Positions 1 to 4,650 of a DNA stretch of 5,224 nucleotides are shown piece by piece. The notes under the pieces were generated by a model, which ran no database searches, had not been told where the DNA came from, and was given only the letters and a program-made list of their open reading frames with translations. This DNA comes from Candidatus Curtissbacteria bacterium RIFCSPLOWO2_01_FULL_41_18 (GTDB lineage Bacteria > Patescibacteriota > Microgenomatia > Curtissbacterales > GWA2-41-24), in assembly GCA_001776475.1 (NCBI GenBank), contig MFBQ01000030.1, positions 1 through 5,224 on the forward strand, given 5' to 3'. Both the position numbers and the translations under genes were made by a program. Position 1 is the first letter of the stretch; every line of letters begins with the position of its first letter.

Positions 1-10
1 AATTGATTGT

Positions 11-147
11 TCAGCGTTTTTAGCTGAAACGCTAGCAATTTAGCTTCTTCATTGTAATCATTAAGCAGGTTTCGGAGTCCTTCGATCCTTCGACTATGCT
101 CAGGACTCAGGACCTTTGGTCCGACCCTTCGACTTTACTCAGGATTG
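11..147. repeat. Interspersed modular repeat, copy A
   Basis: This is the first of three same-direction copies of an intergenic repeat (the others start near 1630 and 2461). It opens with a 7-bp inverted repeat (AGCGTTT at 13-19, AAACGCT at 27-33), which overlaps the shared core TGAAACGCTAGCAATTTAGC at 25-44. Two CCTTCGA...CTCAGGA units follow (80-105 and 126-144). Between them is a hairpin, GGACC (110-114), loop TTT, GGTCC (118-122). The CCTTCGA...CTCAGGA motif resembles a short interspersed motif I recall from many environmental bacterial genomes; that is memory and was not searched. No gene is visible here, although one frame stays open from base 2 to a TAG at 41-43 and could be the tail of a gene outside the window. 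Confidence 0.75.
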
Positions 148-301
148 TAACCCGAATATTTTAGTGTTTCGAGGTTTTAATGAAGGATACCCGTCTCCCG
201 CTCACAAAGCTAAGCTAGTTACTGGCAATGAAACTGCAACTTCAAAATAAGTCCAACCGTTTCACTTTTATAGGACATAGTATTTAACCTTAAGGTTTAG
301 C
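148..301. other. Non-coding spacer with a 12-bp palindrome
   Basis: I see no gene or RNA in this stretch between repeat copy A and the small membrane ORF. The only structured element is a perfect 12-bp palindrome, AACCTTAAGGTT, at 286-297. It lies just upstream of the putative promoter at 302-330 and could be a regulator binding site, but nothing in the window identifies a regulator. Confidence 0.4.
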
Positions 302-330
302 TTTAACTCCCAAGTAAAAAGGGGTAAAAT
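302..330 (+). promoter_or_regulatory. Putative promoter for the membrane ORF/HAD pair
   Basis: A -10-like box TAAAAT (325-330) lies 17 bases after a weak -35-like TTTAAC (302-307). The -10 box ends 7 bases before the ATG at 338, so a normally placed transcription start would fall on or next to the start codon and give a leaderless message. AAGGGG at 319-324 is the only Shine-Dalgarno-like alternative, and it is rather far (13 bases) from the ATG. The -35 match is poor, so this is tentative. Confidence 0.4.
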
Positions 331-337
331 AGAGCAG

Positions 338-544
338 ATGAAACTCTATAGAATAGTAGGTTCTTTTCTTATTGGCACAACAGTAGTTTATATTCTGGTT
401 GAAACTTTCATTGGAGTAGAACCAAAGCTGTTTCACACTGAATCTTCACAATATCCCCAAGTACCCTTAGCTGGGATTAACATAACAGCAAGTGGAACTA
501 TAGGAACAGCCACTGTTTACAGGGGCTCAGCAAACTACAGCTAG
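338..544 (+). CDS. Small single-pass membrane or secreted protein (unknown)
   Basis: This 68-residue ORF has an ATG start and a TAG stop, and I do not recognise it. Residues 6-27 form one hydrophobic segment after a short basic N-terminus (Lys2, Arg5), as in a signal anchor or uncleaved signal peptide. The remaining 40 or so residues are polar, rich in Ser, Thr and Gly, and would lie outside the cell. It has no cysteines and no recognisable motif. It precedes the HAD phosphatase by 41 bases on the same strand and may be co-transcribed with it. A -10-like box lies directly upstream. The short length and lack of a known family leave open that it is not translated, or is the remnant of a longer surface protein. 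Confidence 0.5.
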   Translation: MKLYRIVGSFLIGTTVVYILVETFIGVEPKLFHTESSQYPQVPLAGINITASGTIGTATVYRGSANYS

Positions 545-576
545 AGTTGATACCTTGGTATACTGCTTTTATGGAC

Positions 577-580
577 GAGG
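577..580 (+). promoter_or_regulatory. Ribosome binding site deciding the HAD gene start
   Basis: GAGG lies 5 bases before the ATG at 586, a normal Shine-Dalgarno spacing. The other in-frame starts, TTG at 547 and ATG at 571, have no comparable purine motif, so 586 is preferred. The site falls in the short gap after the small membrane ORF, as expected for the second gene of an operon. Confidence 0.5.
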
Positions 581-585
581 TAGAG

Positions 586-1575
586 ATGGAATCGAAAGCT
601 AACTCAGTGATTAAGTGGAACAAAAATGCAAAACTCATCATTTCTGATGTTGATGAAACCATTGCAGACTTATACGTTCCCGCAGAACCTGCAATGGTTG
701 AAGAATTGTCAGCCTTACTTCAAGAAGGAAAATCATTGTTTTTTGTAACAGGTCAAAGCATAAAGAGTTTGCAGTGGCGAATTGTTTACCAAATACCAAA
801 AGAATTAAGAAAAGGAATTTTGTTAGGCCATTGTAGTGGTGCAGAAGTATGGGGACATGACAATGAAGGAAATTTAAAAGACCAACCCTTTTATAGCGTC
901 TATGAAACTGCAATGACGCAAGAGCAAAAGGACAAATGGCGAGATATTATTAAGCAACTTGTTAGTGAGTTTCAACTTGAAGTTTATGACACTATGCCAG
1001 TGGATGAGTTTAAGATGAAAACAGGTGATAACCCAAGAGCAGTTATGCTCGAAGACAGAGGCCCACAGATAACATTTGAAGTCGTAAACGGCTATGATTT
1101 GACTCCAGAACAAACTGCACAGCTTGAAACTGAGATACCTGAAAGTAACGGTGCCTATGATCTCAGAATCCCAATAGTTGAGAGAGCACAACAACTTCTT
1201 GATGAGGCTGAATTACCTGTAACACCCAGAATTGCTGGTGTTTTTGCGGTTGATTTAGCCGTAAAAGGAGTCAGTAAGACTACATCAGTTAGACACGTTT
1301 TAGGGGATGAAAAAGTGCTGTCTTCTATTGGGTTAACCAAAAATGACGTGGAGAATCCGCAGCATATTGAAGTTTGGGGCGACAAATTTTCAACAGTTCG
1401 AGGTGGAACTGACAGACATATTAGCGAAGCACTGCCAAAATCGGTACGTTCAGTAGATTTTAGAGAAGAAAACCCAGAAGAGTTTGAGCCTGGCTATAAT
1501 ATTGTTGTTTGGCAAGGAAAAAAGCACCTGCATCAAGGTTTGCTTGAATATCTAAAAGCTAGACATCATTCTTGA
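586..1575 (+). CDS. HAD-superfamily IIB hydrolase, phosphomannomutase-like
   Basis: This predicted soluble phosphatase or phosphomutase has 329 residues from the ATG at 586; in-frame TTG 547 or ATG 571 would lengthen it by 13 or 5 residues. The HAD catalytic set is complete. Motif I is Asp21-x-Asp23-x-Thr25 (nucleophile and acid/base), motif II is Thr55 in FFVTGQS, the motif III lysine is Lys231 (or Lys227) in VKGVSK, and motif IV is Gly265-Asp266 in WGDKF. The GGTD at 273-276 makes a GDK...GG.D pattern like that of eukaryote-type phosphomannomutase. EDRGPQITF (156-164) lies in the cap region and resembles HAD-IIB proteins. At 329 residues it is longer than typical phosphomannomutases (about 250), with a distinct C-terminal tail ending in HLHQGLLEYL. 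Substrate is not predictable from sequence; a sugar phosphate is most likely. TGA stop. No strong terminator follows, only repeat copy B. Confidence 0.85.
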   Translation: MESKANSVIKWNKNAKLIISDVDETIADLYVPAEPAMVEELSALLQEGKSLFFVTGQSIKSLQWRIVYQIPKELRKGILLGHCSGAEVWGHDNEGNLKDQPFYSVYETAMTQEQKDKWRDIIKQLVSEFQLEVYDTMPVDEFKMKTGDNPRAVMLEDRGPQITFEVVNGYDLTPEQTAQLETEIPESNGAYDLRIPIVERAQQLLDEAELPVTPRIAGVFAVDLAVKGVSKTTSVRHVLGDEKVLSSIGLTKNDVENPQHIEVWGDKFSTVRGGTDRHISEALPKSVRSVDFREENPEEFEPGYNIVVWQGKKHLHQGLLEYLKARHHS

Positions 1576-1629
1576 TCTAATTTACCCAAACAACGGATTG
1601 CTGTTCAGGCGATTATTTAATACTCCTAA

Positions 1630-1756
1630 TTGAAACGCTAGCAATTTAGCCCTTCGATAGAACTCAGGGTCTATGACCCTTCGATTACATCATTGATAGT
1701 GAGCCAAGTCGAACTACTCAGGATCTAGGACGTCCTCTGAGTTATCATTGAACGGT
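1630..1756. repeat. Interspersed modular repeat, copy B
   Basis: This copy shares the core TGAAACGCTAGCAATTTAGC (1631-1650) with copy A and a long following segment with copy C. Its first CCTTCGA...CTCAGG unit carries a hairpin, AGGGT (1666-1670), loop CTATG, ACCCT (1676-1680). The second unit (1678-1724) is longer than in copy A by about 28 bases, which sit between two TCGA tetramers. Near the end is a further structure: CTCAG (1717-1721) pairs with CTGAG (1737-1741) around the palindrome AGGACGTCCT (1727-1736). The copy ends in TCATTGAACGG, matching TCATTGAACAGG in copy C, only about 10 bases from the hepT stop codon. It could act as a weak bidirectional terminator but has no T-run. Confidence 0.8.
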
Positions 1757-1766
1757 TAGTGTAGAT

Positions 1767-2105
1767 TTAAAAAGAAGAGAGTATTTCTTTAACTTGGTTT
1801 TTCAGTGCAGGCACGTCCTTTTTAACAACTTCCCAAACAAGTTCCAAATCCACGCCAAAATATTCATGAATTATTTTATTCCTCATATCCGTAATATCTT
1901 GCCAAGCGACATCTTTATTTTCTTTTTTGAGGCCAGACGGTAAGTTTCGAATCGCTTCACCGATTATTTCAATTCTCCTAACAACAGCGTCCTGCATTGG
2001 TACATTTTTTAAAAAGTCCTCCTTAGCCATTCCTTTCGTATCTTTTTCAACCCAATCAATACTTTCTAAAATATGCTTGAGAAAAACTTGTGGATCCTTC
2101 TTCAC
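1767..2105 (-). CDS. hepT: HepT-like HEPN-domain toxin (DUF86)
   Basis: This is a 112-residue, all-helical HEPN protein of the DUF86/HepT family at normal full length. The catalytic signature R-x4-H-x-Y is intact: Arg75, His80 and Tyr82 in MRNKIIHEYFGVD. In studied HepT proteins the Arg and His form an RNase site at the dimer interface, and the Tyr is the residue that MntA modifies with AMP to silence the toxin. The start is GTG at 2105, which overlaps the mntA stop as GTGA, so translation is probably coupled to the antitoxin; no separate ribosome site is evident. The TAA stop is at 1767-1769. Intact active-site residues suggest a working toxin, and target RNA is unknown. Confidence 0.9.
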   Translation of the reverse strand: MKKDPQVFLKHILESIDWVEKDTKGMAKEDFLKNVPMQDAVVRRIEIIGEAIRNLPSGLKKENKDVAWQDITDMRNKIIHEYFGVDLELVWEVVKKDVPALKNQVKEILSSF

Positions 2106-2389
2106 AGAATTTGGAGCTGGTCTTTTTTGATGTGTTCTTTTAAAAGAGGATGCACAGAATTATAAGTTAATAGCTCAACCTTTTTTCCAAGTGCTTTTTC
2201 CAGCTTTTTTTCAAGCCTTACCAAATCAAGAAGACTATTACCTTTCGGAAGCTCGACCAAGATATCGACATCGCTATCCGTACGATAATCGCCCCTTACA
2301 TATGAACCAAAAAGAGACGACTTAGTAACGCCAGCTTCTTTCAGGACTGGTATAATTTTACTCGTGACCTTTTTTAGACTTGCTGTCAT
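2102..2389 (-). CDS. mntA: MntA-like minimal nucleotidyltransferase antitoxin
   Basis: This 95-residue protein is the usual size for a minimal nucleotidyltransferase (MNT, NTP_transf_2 family). The fingerprint G-S-x10-D-x-D is complete: Gly28-Ser29, Asp40 and Asp42 in GSYVRGDYRTDSDVD. The likely third acidic metal ligand is Glu72 in KKVELLT, where many family members have Asp. In characterised systems MntA transfers AMP from ATP to the HepT tyrosine, neutralising the HEPN RNase. The antitoxin gene comes first and overlaps hepT by 4 bases, the standard order for this module. The ATG start has no Shine-Dalgarno, but a perfect TATAAT ends 6 bases before it, so a leaderless transcript is likely. 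Confidence 0.9.
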   Translation of the reverse strand: MTASLKKVTSKIIPVLKEAGVTKSSLFGSYVRGDYRTDSDVDILVELPKGNSLLDLVRLEKKLEKALGKKVELLTYNSVHPLLKEHIKKDQLQIL

Positions 2390-2395
2390 ATCTAA

Positions 2396-2401
2396 ATTAT
2401 A
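2396..2401 (-). promoter_or_regulatory. -10 box of the mntA-hepT promoter
   Basis: On the minus strand this reads TATAAT, a perfect -10 consensus, ending 6 bases before the mntA ATG (2389). No good -35 lies at 16-18 bases upstream. A transcription start at the usual distance would be at or within a base of the ATG, implying leaderless translation. A 10-bp palindrome (2407-2416) sits 5 bases further upstream. Confidence 0.55.
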
Positions 2402-2406
2402 TAGAA

Positions 2407-2416
2407 TAAGCGCTTA
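2407..2416. promoter_or_regulatory. Palindrome TAAGCGCTTA, candidate operator
   Basis: This perfect 10-bp palindrome lies between the -10 box of mntA-hepT and its presumed -35 region, a position where a bound protein would block RNA polymerase. Toxin-antitoxin promoters are often self-regulated, but HepT/MntA lack a standard DNA-binding domain, so the binder is unknown. A 10-bp palindrome can also occur by chance. Confidence 0.3.
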
Positions 2417-2460
2417 ATTTGCTAGAGAACTACCTTTCAAGTGATTATGTAGCACATCAA

Positions 2461-2580
2461 GCTGAAACGCCCTGCCTGCCGGCAGGCAGGTAGCAATTTT
2501 GCCCTTCGATTACATCATGATAGTGAGTTAAGTCGAACTACTCAGGATCGATGACCTCATCGGTGCAGTCATTGAACAGG
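2461..2580. repeat. Interspersed modular repeat, copy C (interrupted)
   Basis: This copy runs from GCTGAAACGC (2461-2470), as in copy A, continues after a 20-bp insertion at TAGCAATTTT (2491-2500), and then follows copy B closely from CCCTTCGATTACATCA through GTCGAACTACTCAGGATC. It lacks the extra first CCTTCGA unit of copy B. After CTCAGGAT it has a hairpin, CGATGA (2549-2554) with TCATCG (2557-2562), in the same place where copy B has AGGACGTCCT. It ends with CAGTCATTGAACAGGCG. With copy B it brackets the toxin-antitoxin pair in the same direction. Confidence 0.8.
2471..2490. repeat. Perfect 20-bp GC-rich palindrome inside copy C
   Basis: CCTGCCTGCC is followed directly by its exact reverse complement GGCAGGCAGG. 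The 20 bases sit precisely between TGAAACGC and TAGCAATTT, which are contiguous in copies A and B, so this reads as a clean insertion without a visible target duplication. It resembles small GC-rich palindromic repeats scattered in some small-genome bacteria (from memory). Confidence 0.85.
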
Positions 2581-2627
2581 CGAGCGAATCCGAGTCTAAT
2601 ACTTTCTCTCTATCAGGTATTCTCCAT

Positions 2628-2656
2628 TTGAATCCCTGTTTTCAAAAAGCTACAAT
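2628..2656 (+). promoter_or_regulatory. Promoter of the tRNA-Thr gene
   Basis: TTGAAT (2628-2633) and TACAAT (2651-2656) are good -35 and -10 matches with the ideal 17-base spacer. Transcription would start near 2663, about 10 bases before the tRNA 5' end, which is normal for a short-leader tRNA transcript. This is the best promoter in the window. Confidence 0.7.
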
Positions 2657-2672
2657 AATCTTTGCCCTATGT

Positions 2673-2745
2673 GCCACCTTAGCTCAGCTGGTAGAGCAGC
2701 GCTTTCGTAAAGCGAAGGTCCCGAGTTCGAATCTCGGAGGTGGCT
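2673..2745 (+). tRNA. tRNA-Thr (anticodon CGT)
   Basis: A full cloverleaf is visible. The acceptor stem is GCCACCT (2673-2679) with AGGTGGC (2738-2744). The D stem is GCTC with GAGC, and the loop contains AGCTGGTA. The anticodon loop TTCGTAA (2704-2710) has CGT at 2706-2708, reading ACG. The T arm is CCGAG, loop TTCGAAT, CTCGG. The first pair of the anticodon stem (G2699-A2715) is mismatched. The discriminator base is T and CCA is not encoded (CAA follows), so the CCA end must be added after transcription. No T-run terminator follows; a broken tRNA piece comes next. Confidence 0.95.
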
Positions 2746-2769
2746 CAAGGCGGCGGGCAGGTAAGGGAG

Positions 2770-2799
2770 AGGTTTGAGGTTCGATTCCTCTCATCGGCT
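2770..2799 (+). pseudogene. 3' fragment of a second tRNA
   Basis: This contains a tRNA T arm (GAGG, loop TTCGATT, CCTC) followed by CATCGGC and a T discriminator, the expected 3' acceptor strand and base 73. The matching 5' acceptor strand GCCGATG is absent from the 24 bases after the tRNA-Thr and from the wider upstream region, so no complete tRNA can form. The outermost T-stem pair is T-T. The ending resembles Thr-type tRNAs with a GCCGATG acceptor (memory). It may be a decayed tandem tRNA or an attachment-site remnant left by an integrative element. Confidence 0.65.
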
Positions 2800-2834
2800 C
2801 AGGTGGAATCTATCATTAAATTTAAACTATTTGC

Positions 2835-3551
2835 GTGAAAAGAAGTAGACTTGACAGACTGGCTAGAAGAGAAGAGAAGAGTGTTGTCAAAAGAATTGTC
2901 TTTTTATTCCTCTTTAGTCTAATTCTAATTGGTATTCTATATACGGTGGGTATCCCTACTCTTGGTAAATTCGCAGACGTACTTGATACCATTTTCAAAC
3001 GCGGTGATTCAACCAGTCCTTCTGAGGTCCAAACCCCGCCTCCGCCGGTTTTGAGTGATTTACCCAAATCGACTAATCAAGACAAAATTGCGATTTCAGG
3101 ATTTTCCAGCGGCAGTAGCAAGGTTGAAGTTTATCTAGATTCTGAGAAGGTGGCCGATGCGCAAGTTAATGATGGCAGATTCGAATTTAAAGACTTTAGG
3201 CTCCACGATGGCGAAAATAAAATATCTGCTAAGGCCATCAACGACACAGGCAGGGCAAGTGAGTTTTCACCGGAAGTAAAAGTAGCTTTAGATACGAATG
3301 AGCCCACGATTGAGGTAACTTCTCCTCGTGATGATCAGACGTTTTATGGGGATAACCGAATTAAAGTTGAAGGCCAAACAGAGAAGGACGATCAGGTTTT
3401 TGCCAACGGTTTTTTGGCTAATGTAGATCCTAGTGGCAATTTTGATGTTACCATACCTCTTTCTGAGGGTGAAAATAAAATTGAAGTCAAAGCTGTAGAT
3501 GTTGCCGGAAACACAAAAACAGTCAGTATTAAGGTTAATTTCAGGAAGTGA
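2835..3551 (+). CDS. Membrane-anchored surface protein with two Ig-like domains
   Basis: This 238-residue protein starts at GTG. A strongly basic N-terminus (residues 2-20) leads into one membrane segment (about 21-39), giving an inside-to-outside signal anchor. A spacer with a proline run (68-71) follows. Two tandem beta-sandwich domains (about 80-152 and 155-238) then carry the motif pair DGENKI (125-130) and EGENKI (211-216), a repeat period of 86 residues. The second domain ends in AVDVAGNT and fits bacterial Ig-like / glucodextranase-B-like domains. No catalytic domain is present. A structural, adhesive or glycan-binding role at the cell surface is likely. The start lacks a Shine-Dalgarno; TAAACT lies 6 bases upstream as a weak -10-like box. 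It converges on the glycan genes. Confidence 0.8.
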   Translation: MKRSRLDRLARREEKSVVKRIVFLFLFSLILIGILYTVGIPTLGKFADVLDTIFKRGDSTSPSEVQTPPPPVLSDLPKSTNQDKIAISGFSSGSSKVEVYLDSEKVADAQVNDGRFEFKDFRLHDGENKISAKAINDTGRASEFSPEVKVALDTNEPTIEVTSPRDDQTFYGDNRIKVEGQTEKDDQVFANGFLANVDPSGNFDVTIPLSEGENKIEVKAVDVAGNTKTVSIKVNFRK

Positions 3552-3555
3552 ATCT

Positions 3556-4650
3556 TCAGGCAACCCAATAACCGCTGATAAATCTGGTTGCGAAAATCGC
3601 TTGCAAAAAAAGTGAGGTTGCCCAAAGTGGCAGTTTTAAATGCGGATTTTCCTCTAATAATTGTCCCAAAATAACAAATGCTCCCAATGAGGCCAAAACA
3701 TATCTTGGCATGCTGGTAAGAGTACCGGTTGACGCAGGAATTAATATAACCAGCATTGAAAATATCCAAAGTGAAGAGGAAATTTTTTTAACACCTAATA
3801 TTAAAAGCGATAAAAATATAAGAGTTATTAATAAGTCCATATATTGGTCAAGCGGAGCATTAGGATTTGTAAAAATTATCCAGATGTTGGCAATAATTGT
3901 GGAAACCGGATCGTTTATGTTTCTTAGCCAAAGCGTTTGCGCACTGATAAAACCAAACGGATTGTTAAGTTTGTAAAAAAGATAAGTTAAATAAAGTAAT
4001 ATTCCGAAAGTACTTGGTATTAAATACAGTATTTTTTTGGAAATATTTTTTATCGTAAACGAAATTAGTGAAAAGTAATTATAGACGAGAGATGATATTA
4101 ATACTGCACCCATAGATCTGGTCAACGATGCAAATATTATTGCAATGGCCGCTTGCAGTATTTTCCTTCGATGCATAAAGAAAAACACCAGAGCGGCGAG
4201 CAATAAAAATAGCCCTTCCGAATAATAAGCGACAGCAAAAAAAGTTGTCGGGAAACATAAAAAAGTAATGACGGAATTGGCAGCAATGTTTTTTGAATAT
4301 TTTTCTTTCAAAAACTTGTAAAAGATTATTAAAAATAAAAGGAACGATATGTTTGAGATCAAAAGTCCGGTGAGCAAAAGGTTTGAAAAAATAACATTTA
4401 AAAATTTAATTAAAAAGGGATAGAGCGGAAAAAAGGCATAATCGGATAAAAACAAATATCCTCTTTTGGCAATATTATAATAATATCCTCCATCCCACTG
4501 GGCCCACGAAAGCCAGTAGTTAAAAGGTTTGGTAAAAGTTGGTGCCCCCAAACCACCATTCGCTTGGAGAGGAAAGGCTAAACTACCCAGATAGCTAACC
4601 AACAGTAGACCAAGACGCCAAAAGATAAACAGTTTAATTATTTTGGACAT
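3556..4650 (-). CDS. Gpi18/PIG-V-like GT-C mannosyltransferase
   Basis: This 364-residue polytopic membrane protein has roughly nine to ten hydrophobic segments. It matches the PIG-V/Gpi18-related mannosyltransferases (COG5542-type) by ordered motifs: WAQWDGGYYYNIAKRGY (49-65), with Asp53 in the position of the GT-C catalytic aspartate; FFPLYP (73-78); YYSEGLF (142-148); TRSMG (177-181); and SMPRYVL (313-319). Such enzymes move a sugar, often mannose, from a lipid-linked donor to an acceptor on the outer membrane face; the bacterial acceptor is not known. The ATG at 4650 overlaps the upstream ligase gene by 17 bases, indicating one operon and coupled translation. Length is normal and it appears intact. 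The TGA stop lies 4 bases from the stop of the Ig-like gene on the other strand. Confidence 0.85.
   Translation of the reverse strand: MSKIIKLFIFWRLGLLLVSYLGSLAFPLQANGGLGAPTFTKPFNYWLSWAQWDGGYYYNIAKRGYLFLSDYAFFPLYPFLIKFLNVIFSNLLLTGLLISNISFLLFLIIFYKFLKEKYSKNIAANSVITFLCFPTTFFAVAYYSEGLFLLLAALVFFFMHRRKILQAAIAIIFASLTRSMGAVLISSLVYNYFSLISFTIKNISKKILYLIPSTFGILLYLTYLFYKLNNPFGFISAQTLWLRNINDPVSTIIANIWIIFTNPNAPLDQYMDLLITLIFLSLLILGVKKISSSLWIFSMLVILIPASTGTLTSMPRYVLASLGAFVILGQLLEENPHLKLPLWATSLFLQAIFATRFISGYWVA

Noticed and set aside
547..585. TTG start at 547 (or ATG 571) for the HAD gene
   Set aside because: Neither has a purine-rich ribosome site, and the extra N-terminal residues lie outside the HAD fold. 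ATG 586 has GAGG at 5 bases.
638..1385. Minus-strand open frames inside the HAD gene
   Set aside because: They lie antisense to a strongly supported coding region, show low-complexity or cysteine-rich translations without motifs, and have no start signals.
1576..1766. Intrinsic terminator after the HAD and hepT genes
   Set aside because: The hairpins of repeat copy B are present, but no T-run follows any of them on either strand, so I did not call a terminator.
11..2580. Repeats as integron attC sites
   Set aside because: I looked for paired attC core sites (RYYYAAC and GTTRRRY) at the repeat ends and found no convincing pair, and no integrase is visible. The cassette idea is kept only in general form.
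11..2580. CRISPR array
   Set aside because: Only three copies more than 700 bases apart, with genes between them and unequal lengths; there is no regular short repeat-spacer pattern.
2746..2800. A complete second tRNA after tRNA-Thr
   Set aside because: The 5' acceptor strand, D arm and anticodon arm are missing; only the T arm and 3' acceptor strand are present.
2822..3976. Open frames opposite the Ig-like and GT-C genes (2822-3067 -, 3288-3563 -, 3392-3769 -, 3710-3976 +)
   Set aside because: Each overlaps a better supported gene on the other strand and shows no recognisable domain.
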